Positions 5,036 to 11,460 of a stretch of 11,460 bases of DNA are shown here, piece after piece. The stretch's first letter is position 1; the number at the start of each line of letters is the position of its first letter. The notes below the pieces were generated by a model that ran no database searches, had not been told where the DNA came from, and saw only the letters and a list, made by a program, of their open reading frames with translations. The stretch comes from Candidatus Saccharimonadota bacterium (GTDB taxonomy: Bacteria > Patescibacteriota > Saccharimonadia > Saccharimonadales > Saccharimonadaceae). The translations under genes were made by a program, and so were the position numbers. The stretch lies in assembly GCA_030528815.1 (NCBI GenBank), contig JAUMYE010000023.1:1-11460 (forward strand), given 5' to 3'.

Positions 5036-6280
5036 TTAGTTTGTACCAGAGTCATCACACTTTTCTACGCCCTTGATACAGTTCTTCGTGACATAGAAGT
5101 TCTTCTCGATATTTCCGTTAACACTGAGCTCTGCAGTCGGAAGGAGGTCAGCACCATTCTTCGTACCTAGGCGTGCCTCAACACGACGCATAAGATCACC
5201 TGCGCGACCAGTAGCATCTACGATAGGCTGAACATTCCAGAAGTTAATCACATTATCACTTGCGTCTAGCATCTCTACAGTTACATCAAGGTCTGGATCG
5301 GCATAAACCTTAGACAGAACCAAGAAGAAGTTTTCTGGATCACGATCGGGGCCGCCGATTGGATCAGGAATGCCAATCTTCACTTCACAACGAACATTTT
5401 TTTCATTACTACACTTGACCGCTGTTGGCTGATTGATTGTTTTATCTGCAGAATCAACCATTTCCTGCGACGAAACCTCAAATACACCAGCCTCCGTACC
5501 GTCACCATAAGGCACTAAGGTTAGATAGCCCCTATTTGTTTCGCTACCATTAGCAGCATAGTAGTTCGGGTTCGTATCGCCTAGACGGCTTTGAACTAGC
5601 ATTACATTTAGCGCATTTAGATCAACGGCAGAAGAATCACTTTGCATACCCATCTTTCCGAAGATACCTTCTGCTTTGCTAGTTAGCTTTTTGTCGTTAT
5701 TGTTAAAATCATAATTCGAAGGGATATCATTAGAATTGGCGTTTGAATTCTGGTTATGCCAGACGATTTTTACAGCAGCTATATCCTTTGCGTTATAGTA
5801 ACTTGGCTTCATGCTATTCTTGCTTCTCAGCGGAACGACAAGCACGGGCTCGTCCTTTGTAATCAAGCCTTCAAAATTTCCCTCAAGAGACATCGTTACA
5901 CAAGTGTAGGCCTGGTCAGTAATATCGTCATCAATCTTATATTCGTCTTCTTTAACAGCATCGTTTCCCCCCAATGCCCTACGCACGAGATCACAGTCGT
6001 TATCTTCTGCCTCTTCTAGGGTTTTCTTGAGATCACTTGGCACGCCAACAGTCTCGCCAGCCAAGGCTTTCTGATACAAGGAATATACGGTTTTTGCATC
6101 TTCGACACCAGCAAGAGCAGAGTTGTATGCAGAGTCAGAAAGAGTATCTCTGGAAGTACGGCCAGACTCGGAAAGCATAATACGCAAAAAGCTAAGCGTA
6201 ATAATGCTAATTAACAATGTCGTAAATACGACAATGTATATAGACGCCATACCTTGCTTAGTTTTGCTATTTTTCGACAT
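5036..6280 (-). CDS. PilX/GspK-like minor pilin, last gene of the pilin operon
   Basis: The 414-residue product begins with a basic leader ending QG, then MASIYIVVFTTLLISIITLSFLRIML, one hydrophobic helix at about residues 12-33. It continues SDSAYNSALAGVEDAK (about 46-61), the pattern of PilX N-terminal domains, in which the helix leads into an Ala/Glu-rich region. If the prepilin peptidase cuts after G10, position +5 is Tyr and not the Glu of ordinary pilins; a missing Glu5 is characteristic of GspK, the capping pseudopilin of type II secretion. The size also fits, since GspK/PilX-type proteins are the largest of the four. The remainder is a soluble extracellular domain with Cys residues, including a C-terminal pair (NCIKGVEKC) that may form a disulfide. 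The start follows a good GGAGGT (6290-6285) 4 nt away and lies 21 nt after the preceding stop. The assignment is by N-terminus and gene order. Confidence 0.75.
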   Translation of the reverse strand: MSKNSKTKQGMASIYIVVFTTLLISIITLSFLRIMLSESGRTSRDTLSDSAYNSALAGVEDAKTVYSLYQKALAGETVGVPSDLKKTLEEAEDNDCDLVRRALGGNDAVKEDEYKIDDDITDQAYTCVTMSLEGNFEGLITKDEPVLVVPLRSKNSMKPSYYNAKDIAAVKIVWHNQNSNANSNDIPSNYDFNNNDKKLTSKAEGIFGKMGMQSDSSAVDLNALNVMLVQSRLGDTNPNYYAANGSETNRGYLTLVPYGDGTEAGVFEVSSQEMVDSADKTINQPTAVKCSNEKNVRCEVKIGIPDPIGGPDRDPENFFLVLSKVYADPDLDVTVEMLDASDNVINFWNVQPIVDATGRAGDLMRRVEARLGTKNGADLLPTAELSVNGNIEKNFYVTKNCIKGVEKCDDSGTN

Positions 6281-6301
6281 TTTTACCTCCAGTTATTCCT
6301 A

Positions 6302-7201
6302 TTATATACCAGCATTACCAGTTTGACGAACCGTCACCTCGAAGCGGTTTACTGCACAGTAGCTCATACCAACATTAGCCATATTTTGAGCTGCTTCGCT
6401 CGCACCTTCGGCCTTTTGACTACAGTAATTACTCGAGCTCATAACATTAATACCACCACGCATCGTACCGAGTACAAAGCTAACATCGAATAATGCTTGT
6501 CCTGTCAGATTGTTTTTTGTTGCGTGCATAACGGAGAAATCATAAAGCTCTAGGTCGGAACCATCATTGCTATCGTTTCCATCTAACAGCACAGTCAAGT
6601 CTTTCGGATCAACTTTAATAGTATTGCTAGATTCTACGCCGTTATAGACCGTCGTCTCTGATCCTTTTGTGACTTGCGGAGTAAAGAAAGCACCGCTACC
6701 GCCAGACGCACTTGCGGACTGACACAGGACTGCCGAAGAATCTTTCACGCGAGCAAGACCATACGGATGAACGTCACTATCACTTGTCTTGATTAGCAGG
6801 TAATCCGTACTGTTCGTGTTGCCAGTTTCGCGATATTTTAGCATTGCGGACTGATAATTAAAGATATAAGTATAGCTGTTCGTACAGAAGATACCATATC
6901 CTTTTTCGTCATACGCATAGTACTTCGCTTTTGCATCATCGACAGCTTTCTTGTTATATCCCACACCAGTATCTATCGGATCAATAGGTTCGCTCCATTT
7001 CGTAGAAGAGGTAATAGTCTGTTTTAGATCGTCAGCAATGTCTCCACCGATTGCGTTTATAGAGCGCATGGCGACACCTTTTGTATACATATTCACAAGC
7101 TGCATTGCTAACATTGCGACAGAAAGAAGCAATGTGCCGATAAAGGCAACTGCAAGCATAAGTTCAATGAGCGTGAAGGCTTTCTTTTTGCTGCCCTTCA
7201 T
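6302..7201 (-). CDS. PilW/GspJ-like minor prepilin
   Basis: The 299-residue prepilin starts MKGSKKKA followed by FTLIELMLAVAFIGTLLLSVAMLAM. Cleavage before Phe gives a mature protein with Glu at +5 and the standard hydrophobic assembly helix. Residue -1 is Ala, not the usual Gly. The body is Ser/Gly/Asp-rich with several Cys and ends in a strand-like NRFEVTVRQ. It is third in the H-I-J-K series, matching GspJ/PilW. An ATG at 7225 would add eight residues but has no ribosome site. I chose 7201 because a perfect AAGGAGG stands 9 nt upstream and because this ATG follows the preceding stop after a single base, typical of coupled translation. The role inferred from the family is a subunit of the initiation complex at the pilus tip. 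Confidence 0.82.
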   Translation of the reverse strand: MKGSKKKAFTLIELMLAVAFIGTLLLSVAMLAMQLVNMYTKGVAMRSINAIGGDIADDLKQTITSSTKWSEPIDPIDTGVGYNKKAVDDAKAKYYAYDEKGYGIFCTNSYTYIFNYQSAMLKYRETGNTNSTDYLLIKTSDSDVHPYGLARVKDSSAVLCQSASASGGSGAFFTPQVTKGSETTVYNGVESSNTIKVDPKDLTVLLDGNDSNDGSDLELYDFSVMHATKNNLTGQALFDVSFVLGTMRGGINVMSSSNYCSQKAEGASEAAQNMANVGMSYCAVNRFEVTVRQTGNAGI

Positions 7202-7202
7202 A

Positions 7203-8159
7203 TTAATCTTCCTCCTTATACTCATAGAGACGCACTACAGTAGAAGTCGTCGACGGAGCCTTAGAACCAACCGCATTCCAGCAAGTACGAATATAGAAAT
7301 CATAAGTATCCTGGTTTTCGCCTTCGATAATTTTACGTTTTACGCCAAAAACCCAAACACCCTCAGATTTTCCCAAAACGTTCGATTGTAGATAGGTAGT
7401 TGTTTCTTCGGTGCCGTCAGCTGCCACTACGCCACTCGTACCACCATTGCCCGACAGAATGTTCATGCCATAGCCAGGGTCGATATCAGGTATTTTCGAG
7501 TCATCGCCATTCATAGTTCTATACACTAAACGAGGATAAAGTGGCGCAGCTTTAATGTTTGGGTCAGAAGAGGCACTGCCAGCTGCATCTTTTTTATCAA
7601 AAACGACTACATTTCCAACAATCGTGTCCCAGGTTGCCTGTCCAGAAGACTTATCCTTATCAAAACCGTAATATCCTGTGCCTCCCCAATCACTATAACG
7701 TTCAACAGACATAAGCGCACGCGGATTCAAGACAAAAACCGGATATTTTGCGCGATCATTCGCTATCGCTTCTTCGCAGCTACTGGCGTCATTTACATTA
7801 CTAAGCCCAGCATCAACAGAATACAGCACTGGCTGCGGGGTGCCAGAACCGCTCCATTTTGTCTTCCAAATCTTATTAAAGAAATCACCTTCAGCAGAAC
7901 TGTCTCTCTTTAGACTTGTTATATAGGCCTCATATATATATCTGAGTGAGTCAGATTGCGTATCGATCGCGAGACGAGACATCGTACTTTCAAGGTTTTT
8001 CTGAGCACGAGAAAGCCCATTATTCATCATGCCAAGAGCCAAAACTGCAACAATAGAATAGATTGAGATTGCAATAATAGCCTCAACAATCGTATCGCCG
8101 TAGCGAGTTTTCTTATTCAGACCGTTTTTCTTCGTCTTTCGTGCTTTTATTTGTTGCAT
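7203..8159 (-). CDS. PilV/GspI-like minor prepilin (GDTIVE type)
   Basis: A 318-residue product with a long basic leader (MQQIKARKTKKNGLNKKTRYG) before DTIVEAIIAISIYSIVAVLALGMM. G21 is the expected -1 residue and E26 is the +5 Glu. The first mature residue is Asp where pilins normally have Phe or Met. I recall GDTIVE starts as common in Saccharibacteria. After the helix, NGLSRAQKNLESTMSRLAID forms the usual amphipathic continuation, followed by an extracellular domain of about 250 residues with two central or C-terminal Cys. The start overlaps the end of the preceding gene by 13 nt and has GAGGAG (8170-8165) 5 nt upstream, inside that gene, so translation is coupled. Position and size suggest the GspI/PilV slot, but sequence alone does not prove it. 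Confidence 0.8.
   Translation of the reverse strand: MQQIKARKTKKNGLNKKTRYGDTIVEAIIAISIYSIVAVLALGMMNNGLSRAQKNLESTMSRLAIDTQSDSLRYIYEAYITSLKRDSSAEGDFFNKIWKTKWSGSGTPQPVLYSVDAGLSNVNDASSCEEAIANDRAKYPVFVLNPRALMSVERYSDWGGTGYYGFDKDKSSGQATWDTIVGNVVVFDKKDAAGSASSDPNIKAAPLYPRLVYRTMNGDDSKIPDIDPGYGMNILSGNGGTSGVVAADGTEETTTYLQSNVLGKSEGVWVFGVKRKIIEGENQDTYDFYIRTCWNAVGSKAPSTTSTVVRLYEYKEED
7211..7217 (-). promoter_or_regulatory. Ribosome binding site that decides the PilW-like start
   Basis: AAGGAGG on the minus strand, 9 nt before the ATG at 7201 and inside the last codons of the PilV-like gene. It lies downstream of the alternative ATG at 7225, so it can only serve the inner start. Confidence 0.8.
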
Positions 8160-9094
8160 TTATTCTCCTCGGAATCAGCTTCGATTAGGCGTACTGCATT
8201 TTCGCCTGTTCCATCACCGTCAATTGTCACCATACGCATGCCACCAGAGCTACTCATGCCATCGCCCGGCTCAACACAGAAAGAAACGTCACGATGCTTG
8301 AACGTTCTCAATTCTTCAGGAACTGGATTACTAGCATCATTGAATTTTACAAGGCTGCCTTCAGGAGCACTGCTATTACGAATACTGTCCAATATATTGT
8401 CATTAGATGTATAACGAGCAAAGGATTCCATCGAGCCCGTATTCGGAGACCTGTAGACTATCATTTCTACGCCCAAACCATCAGCCGTAGCCTTACCGTC
8501 ACATAACATTTCATTTACATCTCTTATTTCATCACTGCACAATGCGTGAACCTTTGCGCCCCAAAGAAGCTTCGCTTCTACTATATCTCTTCTACTCCAA
8601 GAACTTGCCCCACTATTCATAAAGAAATCGTTTACGCCAGCATAAACTAAATAATCATAGTCGCTATATAGACTACCAGCATGGCTAGGATCAGCATTCT
8701 TTTTTGTTTCATAGTTCTCTTTCACCTTTGTCTCATCCATACCCCCAAGAAGAGATGAGAAAACCGCCGAATCTTCGCCATGCGTATAGATAGCCGCAGA
8801 TACACCATATACAGCACAGTTGCTTCTTCCACGATTGCTACTACTATTAGCATCAGAATAGCCACCATCGTACCACCCGCACTGCGTCTTGCCAGAATAA
8901 TTAGCAATCTGAGTGTTTTCAGCACGAGAATAAACGTCGCGAATACTACTAATAAAACTCTGGACCGTATCGCGATAACGCTGACTGCGAAGGCTACCAT
9001 TCGTACCAATAACTACGCCAGCAAAAACCAAGCCCGTGATTGCTATAAATAGCATCGTCTCGATAATAGTAAAGCCGGATTTTTGCTTAGACAT
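8147..9094 (-). CDS. FimU/GspH-like minor prepilin
   Basis: The 315-residue product starts MSKQKSG, then FTIIETMLFIAITGLVFAGVVIG, a canonical type IV prepilin signal: basic leader, G7 at -1, F8 at +1, Glu at +5, then the hydrophobic helix. It continues RYRDTVQSFISSIRDVYSRAE, the amphipathic second half of the pilin helix. The extracellular domain holds several Cys (QCGWYDG, NCAVYG, LCSDE, LCDG, SFCVEPGDG), enough for disulfides. The final part SFCVEPGDG...MRMVTIDGDG...VRLIEA resembles the C-terminal strands of GspH/FimU proteins, which have a FxPxG-like turn. It is the first of the four pilins and follows the large protein after 59 nt. The ribosome site is weak (AAGG about 10 nt upstream). 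The product is longer than Pseudomonas FimU (under 200 residues), as often seen in this lineage. Confidence 0.8.
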   Translation of the reverse strand: MSKQKSGFTIIETMLFIAITGLVFAGVVIGTNGSLRSQRYRDTVQSFISSIRDVYSRAENTQIANYSGKTQCGWYDGGYSDANSSSNRGRSNCAVYGVSAAIYTHGEDSAVFSSLLGGMDETKVKENYETKKNADPSHAGSLYSDYDYLVYAGVNDFFMNSGASSWSRRDIVEAKLLWGAKVHALCSDEIRDVNEMLCDGKATADGLGVEMIVYRSPNTGSMESFARYTSNDNILDSIRNSSAPEGSLVKFNDASNPVPEELRTFKHRDVSFCVEPGDGMSSSGGMRMVTIDGDGTGENAVRLIEADSEENKCNK

Positions 9095-9131
9095 AAAAGA
9101 TTAGCCTTGCACCCTTTTATTCATAGTTATT

Positions 9132-9137
9132 ATTATA
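9132..9137 (-). promoter_or_regulatory. Possible internal promoter before the FimU-like gene
   Basis: A perfect TATAAT on the minus strand in the 59-nt gap between the large protein and the pilins, with only a weak TTACTA (9160-9155) at the -35 position. It could allow pilin expression apart from the large gene. In AT-rich spacer a chance match is possible. Confidence 0.3.
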
Positions 9138-9153
9138 CATTAACTTAAGCATT

Positions 9154-11460
9154 TTAGTAACGTACAGCACGCTCTTTGATGTATTGGATTTCAGTCTTTG
9201 AATCTTTCAAAGATTCTTTGTATGCCCATTGAACACTTGAAGGATCGTAATTAAAGACTTCGCCACGACGAATATTGCCATTAATATCACCCGCTTCAGA
9301 CTCAGCACCATACGTTCTATCTAGTTTTAGTTTACTACTCTCATCCTGATCGCCAGTGCCTAACACAACTGGACCATTAATAATGAGCTCGTTAGTACAG
9401 TCGGTTATCGTAATTGGATTATCGCCACCAACGTCTTTTTCTGAGCATGTATCAATACTATTATCAGCAATTAGCCACGCATCAATTCGTTTAACATTGT
9501 TCGAGATCGTGATATTCCTTGCAAAGATAAGAATCTGGCGTTTTGGGTCATTCTTAATAATGTCGCTATTAATACTCAAGTTGCCACCAGAATAAGTAAC
9601 CGCCGAAGTATCGAATAGGTCAGAACCATAGATAGCTACTCCGTCAGTACCACCTTCCCTAAACCTCGAAAGTCTCGATCTTAGCGTGGCGATCTCGTGC
9701 CTAATTTCCGCAACTTCAGTCTGACCAGCAGCACCGCTCATATTATAATCGCCGACAGTCTCGATATTATATCGAACCATGCCGCTGTTGCCGCCGGTTT
9801 GACCGGTGGTATTAAGACCCGTATGAGCGGTAGCATATGCCAAGGTTGCGCCGGAAGCCATAGTTGGCGAAGAGCCTGCAATGATGCCATATTCCGACCA
9901 GCTACCGAACACACCTGACACCGCGCCATTAGATATTTCTCTTGGAGTAGAGACATTAACACCACCAGCAACGTGCAAAGCATTACCTTCTACGCTCAAT
10001 GAAGGATACTTCGCTACCGTACGACAGCTTACAGAAACGCGCCAATAAGCACCGTCCCCAATAGTGTCACCGCTTAGCGCAACACTCTGATCGGCATTCT
10101 TTTCAATATCAGTCGTCTCTGTATTGTGACTATCTGCCGGATAAACAGCAACCGCCATGCAGTACTTTTGACCAATAGTATCTGCAAAGACCTTGTCTTT
10201 TGGCGTATCTATATCAATGCCATAAGTGTCTATCGACTCTTTCTTAACTTCATCATCAACATTCGGCACAGTGCTATGGCCGACCAAATCGGCAATTGTG
10301 GCATCCTGTCCTTTACCATGAACATTAAATACTTTATACTTAGCTCCTGGTTCTCCCGTAATATCCGCAATGGATTCATCAGGGCTTACCGTAAAGACGT
10401 TAGCCTTAATAGTAGTAGTTTTTGTGGCAGTACTATACTCGCTATCCTGAACGTCTTTATTCTTTCTTGGCGACACTGCGATTTTTGCCTTGAAATTAAT
10501 CGGCGTACCTACAGTGACCGTAGTGAGATCCTGCCCCATACTACCAGTTGCCGGTTGCGGATCAAGAATATAGTTATATGGCACATTCATGGTTATCGAG
10601 TATGTGCTGCTAGGAACAGAGCTTATACCGTTCGTTTTGGCAATATAGCTAAGATTGCTCTGGCCTAATAGGATGCTTTGTTTAAACTGCCCCGTGCTTC
10701 CGCTAACTACATATCCCCTATCGAGCCTATTTTTGACAGTTCCGCCACCTATTTCGCTAGCAAGAATGTTTTTATTTTCTACTCTCTTAGCAGGAGTACG
10801 CCCAGTATAAACAAGCTCACTTATAGGCCCCGTAACTTCTCTATAATAAGGATCTTTACTATCGTAAGGCAACTTAGATAGCGTCTCATCGCTCGTATTC
10901 AGCAAGAAGACGTCCGTACCGCTTCCGCCTGCAGCATCCTCGGCAATCTGTGCGCCAAAGCAGGCTTCGTAATTTAGTCTCGCGTCAATATTATCGCCGC
11001 CATTCAACCAAACAACATCTGTAGCCTTATCGGAGCCATCACCAACAATAGTGCGCCCCTTCGACGAATCTAGATAGAGGCCAGCATAGTCATTTGCGGC
11101 GCCTTCTACACCCATGTAATAAGTAACATCTTTGCCTTCTGGGCCAGTTAGCTTACACTCTGCATAATTAGCAACACCAGTGAGGGTTGCATGAGATTCC
11201 CTGTCGTTAAAGCTTCCATTGTATGATTTAAGATCACCATAAACCTCGCTATCATGAAAAACGAACTCTGAAACACTGTCGAGTTTTTGGCCTGGGAAGA
11301 TATTCCCGGTTTCAGAAATCTTGCCGTTTATGTATCTCGATGGCAATGATGAATCCTTAAAGATGCTCGAATCCCAGCTATTAATCGTACGCATAGAGTT
11401 TGGCGTAACGCTCTGGATTTGCTTATCTAGACCAGCAAGCGAACCAGTATTATCGGCCGG
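9154..11460 (-). CDS. Large secreted surface protein of the pilin operon, C-terminal part
   Basis: The frame is open from the right edge to the TAA at 9156-9154. At least 768 residues are visible; the ATG at 11394 is probably internal because 22 in-frame codons precede it. The N-terminus and any signal peptide are outside the window. The visible part is rich in Ser, Thr, Gly, Asp and Asn and looks like extracellular beta structure. Counting from the 11394 Met, a middle part (about 265-450) has YSITMNVPYNYILDP and IGDGAYWRVSVSCRT; a part near 455-520 reads PSLSVEGNALHVAGGV and FGSWSEYGIIAG; a short heptad-like helix (EIRHEIATLRSRLSRF) lies near 558-580; and the C-terminal domain carries ILIFARNITISNNVKRIDAWLIA, ELIINGPVVLG, EVFNYDPSSVQW and a final ERAVRY. 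I recall this C-terminal arrangement, ending like RELAPRY, in unnamed Patescibacteria proteins. The repeated strand-turn pattern suggests a beta-helix-like fold. Lying before the minor pilins, it is a candidate pilus-tip or surface adhesin. Confidence 0.75.
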   Translation of the reverse strand, partial: PADNTGSLAGLDKQIQSVTPNSMRTINSWDSSIFKDSSLPSRYINGKISETGNIFPGQKLDSVSEFVFHDSEVYGDLKSYNGSFNDRESHATLTGVANYAECKLTGPEGKDVTYYMGVEGAANDYAGLYLDSSKGRTIVGDGSDKATDVVWLNGGDNIDARLNYEACFGAQIAEDAAGGSGTDVFLLNTSDETLSKLPYDSKDPYYREVTGPISELVYTGRTPAKRVENKNILASEIGGGTVKNRLDRGYVVSGSTGQFKQSILLGQSNLSYIAKTNGISSVPSSTYSITMNVPYNYILDPQPATGSMGQDLTTVTVGTPINFKAKIAVSPRKNKDVQDSEYSTATKTTTIKANVFTVSPDESIADITGEPGAKYKVFNVHGKGQDATIADLVGHSTVPNVDDEVKKESIDTYGIDIDTPKDKVFADTIGQKYCMAVAVYPADSHNTETTDIEKNADQSVALSGDTIGDGAYWRVSVSCRTVAKYPSLSVEGNALHVAGGVNVSTPREISNGAVSGVFGSWSEYGIIAGSSPTMASGATLAYATAHTGLNTTGQTGGNSGMVRYNIETVGDYNMSGAAGQTEVAEIRHEIATLRSRLSRFREGGTDGVAIYGSDLFDTSAVTYSGGNLSINSDIIKNDPKRQILIFARNITISNNVKRIDAWLIADNSIDTCSEKDVGGDNPITITDCTNELIINGPVVLGTGDQDESSKLKLDRTYGAESEAGDINGNIRRGEVFNYDPSSVQWAYKESLKDSKTEIQYIKERAVRY

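Noticed and set aside
7199..7225. Upstream ATG (7225) for the PilW-like gene
   Set aside because: It lacks a ribosome site and overlaps the PilV-like gene by 23 nt. The inner ATG has AAGGAGG at the right distance and a normal-length prepilin leader.
8722..9009. Hydrophobic minus-strand frame inside the FimU-like gene
   Set aside because: It is a frame-shifted shadow of the prepilin gene, which has a full prepilin signal and matches its neighbours.

Overview
The window looks like a chromosomal segment of a Patescibacteria (CPR) bacterium, most likely Candidatus Saccharibacteria (TM7). This placement rests on recognised protein style, not on a database search. The signs are a prepilin with a GDTIVEAIIA N-terminus, a degenerate DHH-type protein with a very long Pro/Ala/Glu/Lys-rich tail, an S20 protein with a Lys/Ala tail, compact convergent gene pairs and a short set of type IV pilin genes. 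Stops are ordinary TAA/TAG. I see no mobile element, CRISPR array or broken gene, and no gene-free stretch longer than 300 bases.

Left part (1-5017), from left to right: the N-terminus of a membrane protein on the minus strand running off the left edge; tRNA-Pro(TGG) on the plus strand; a minus-strand pair of a DHH-like pseudoenzyme followed by a HAD phosphatase; rpsT on the plus strand; a minus-strand pair of RNase HI followed by a CYTH-domain protein; and tRNA-Leu(CAG) on the plus strand. Each of the three convergent junctions carries one symmetric hairpin (A-tract, GC-rich stem, T-tract) that can stop transcription from both sides. The divergent junctions hold recognisable -10 boxes. Two of these boxes lie only 6-7 nt from a start codon and suggest leaderless mRNAs.

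Right part (5036-11460): one minus-strand operon of surface-fibre genes. In transcription order it encodes a very large secreted protein whose N-terminus lies beyond the right edge, then four minor pilin/pseudopilin-like proteins in the order GspH/FimU-like, GspI/PilV-like, GspJ/PilW-like and GspK/PilX-like. The genes overlap or lie 1-59 nt apart and end at a shared bidirectional terminator. The H-I-J-K order matches the minor pilin cassettes of type IV pili and type II secretion, where these proteins form the tip-priming complex. The adjoining large protein occupies the niche that PilY1 fills elsewhere, so a lineage-specific tip adhesin is the most interesting hypothesis in the window. The pilus motor, major pilin and prepilin peptidase are not in the window.
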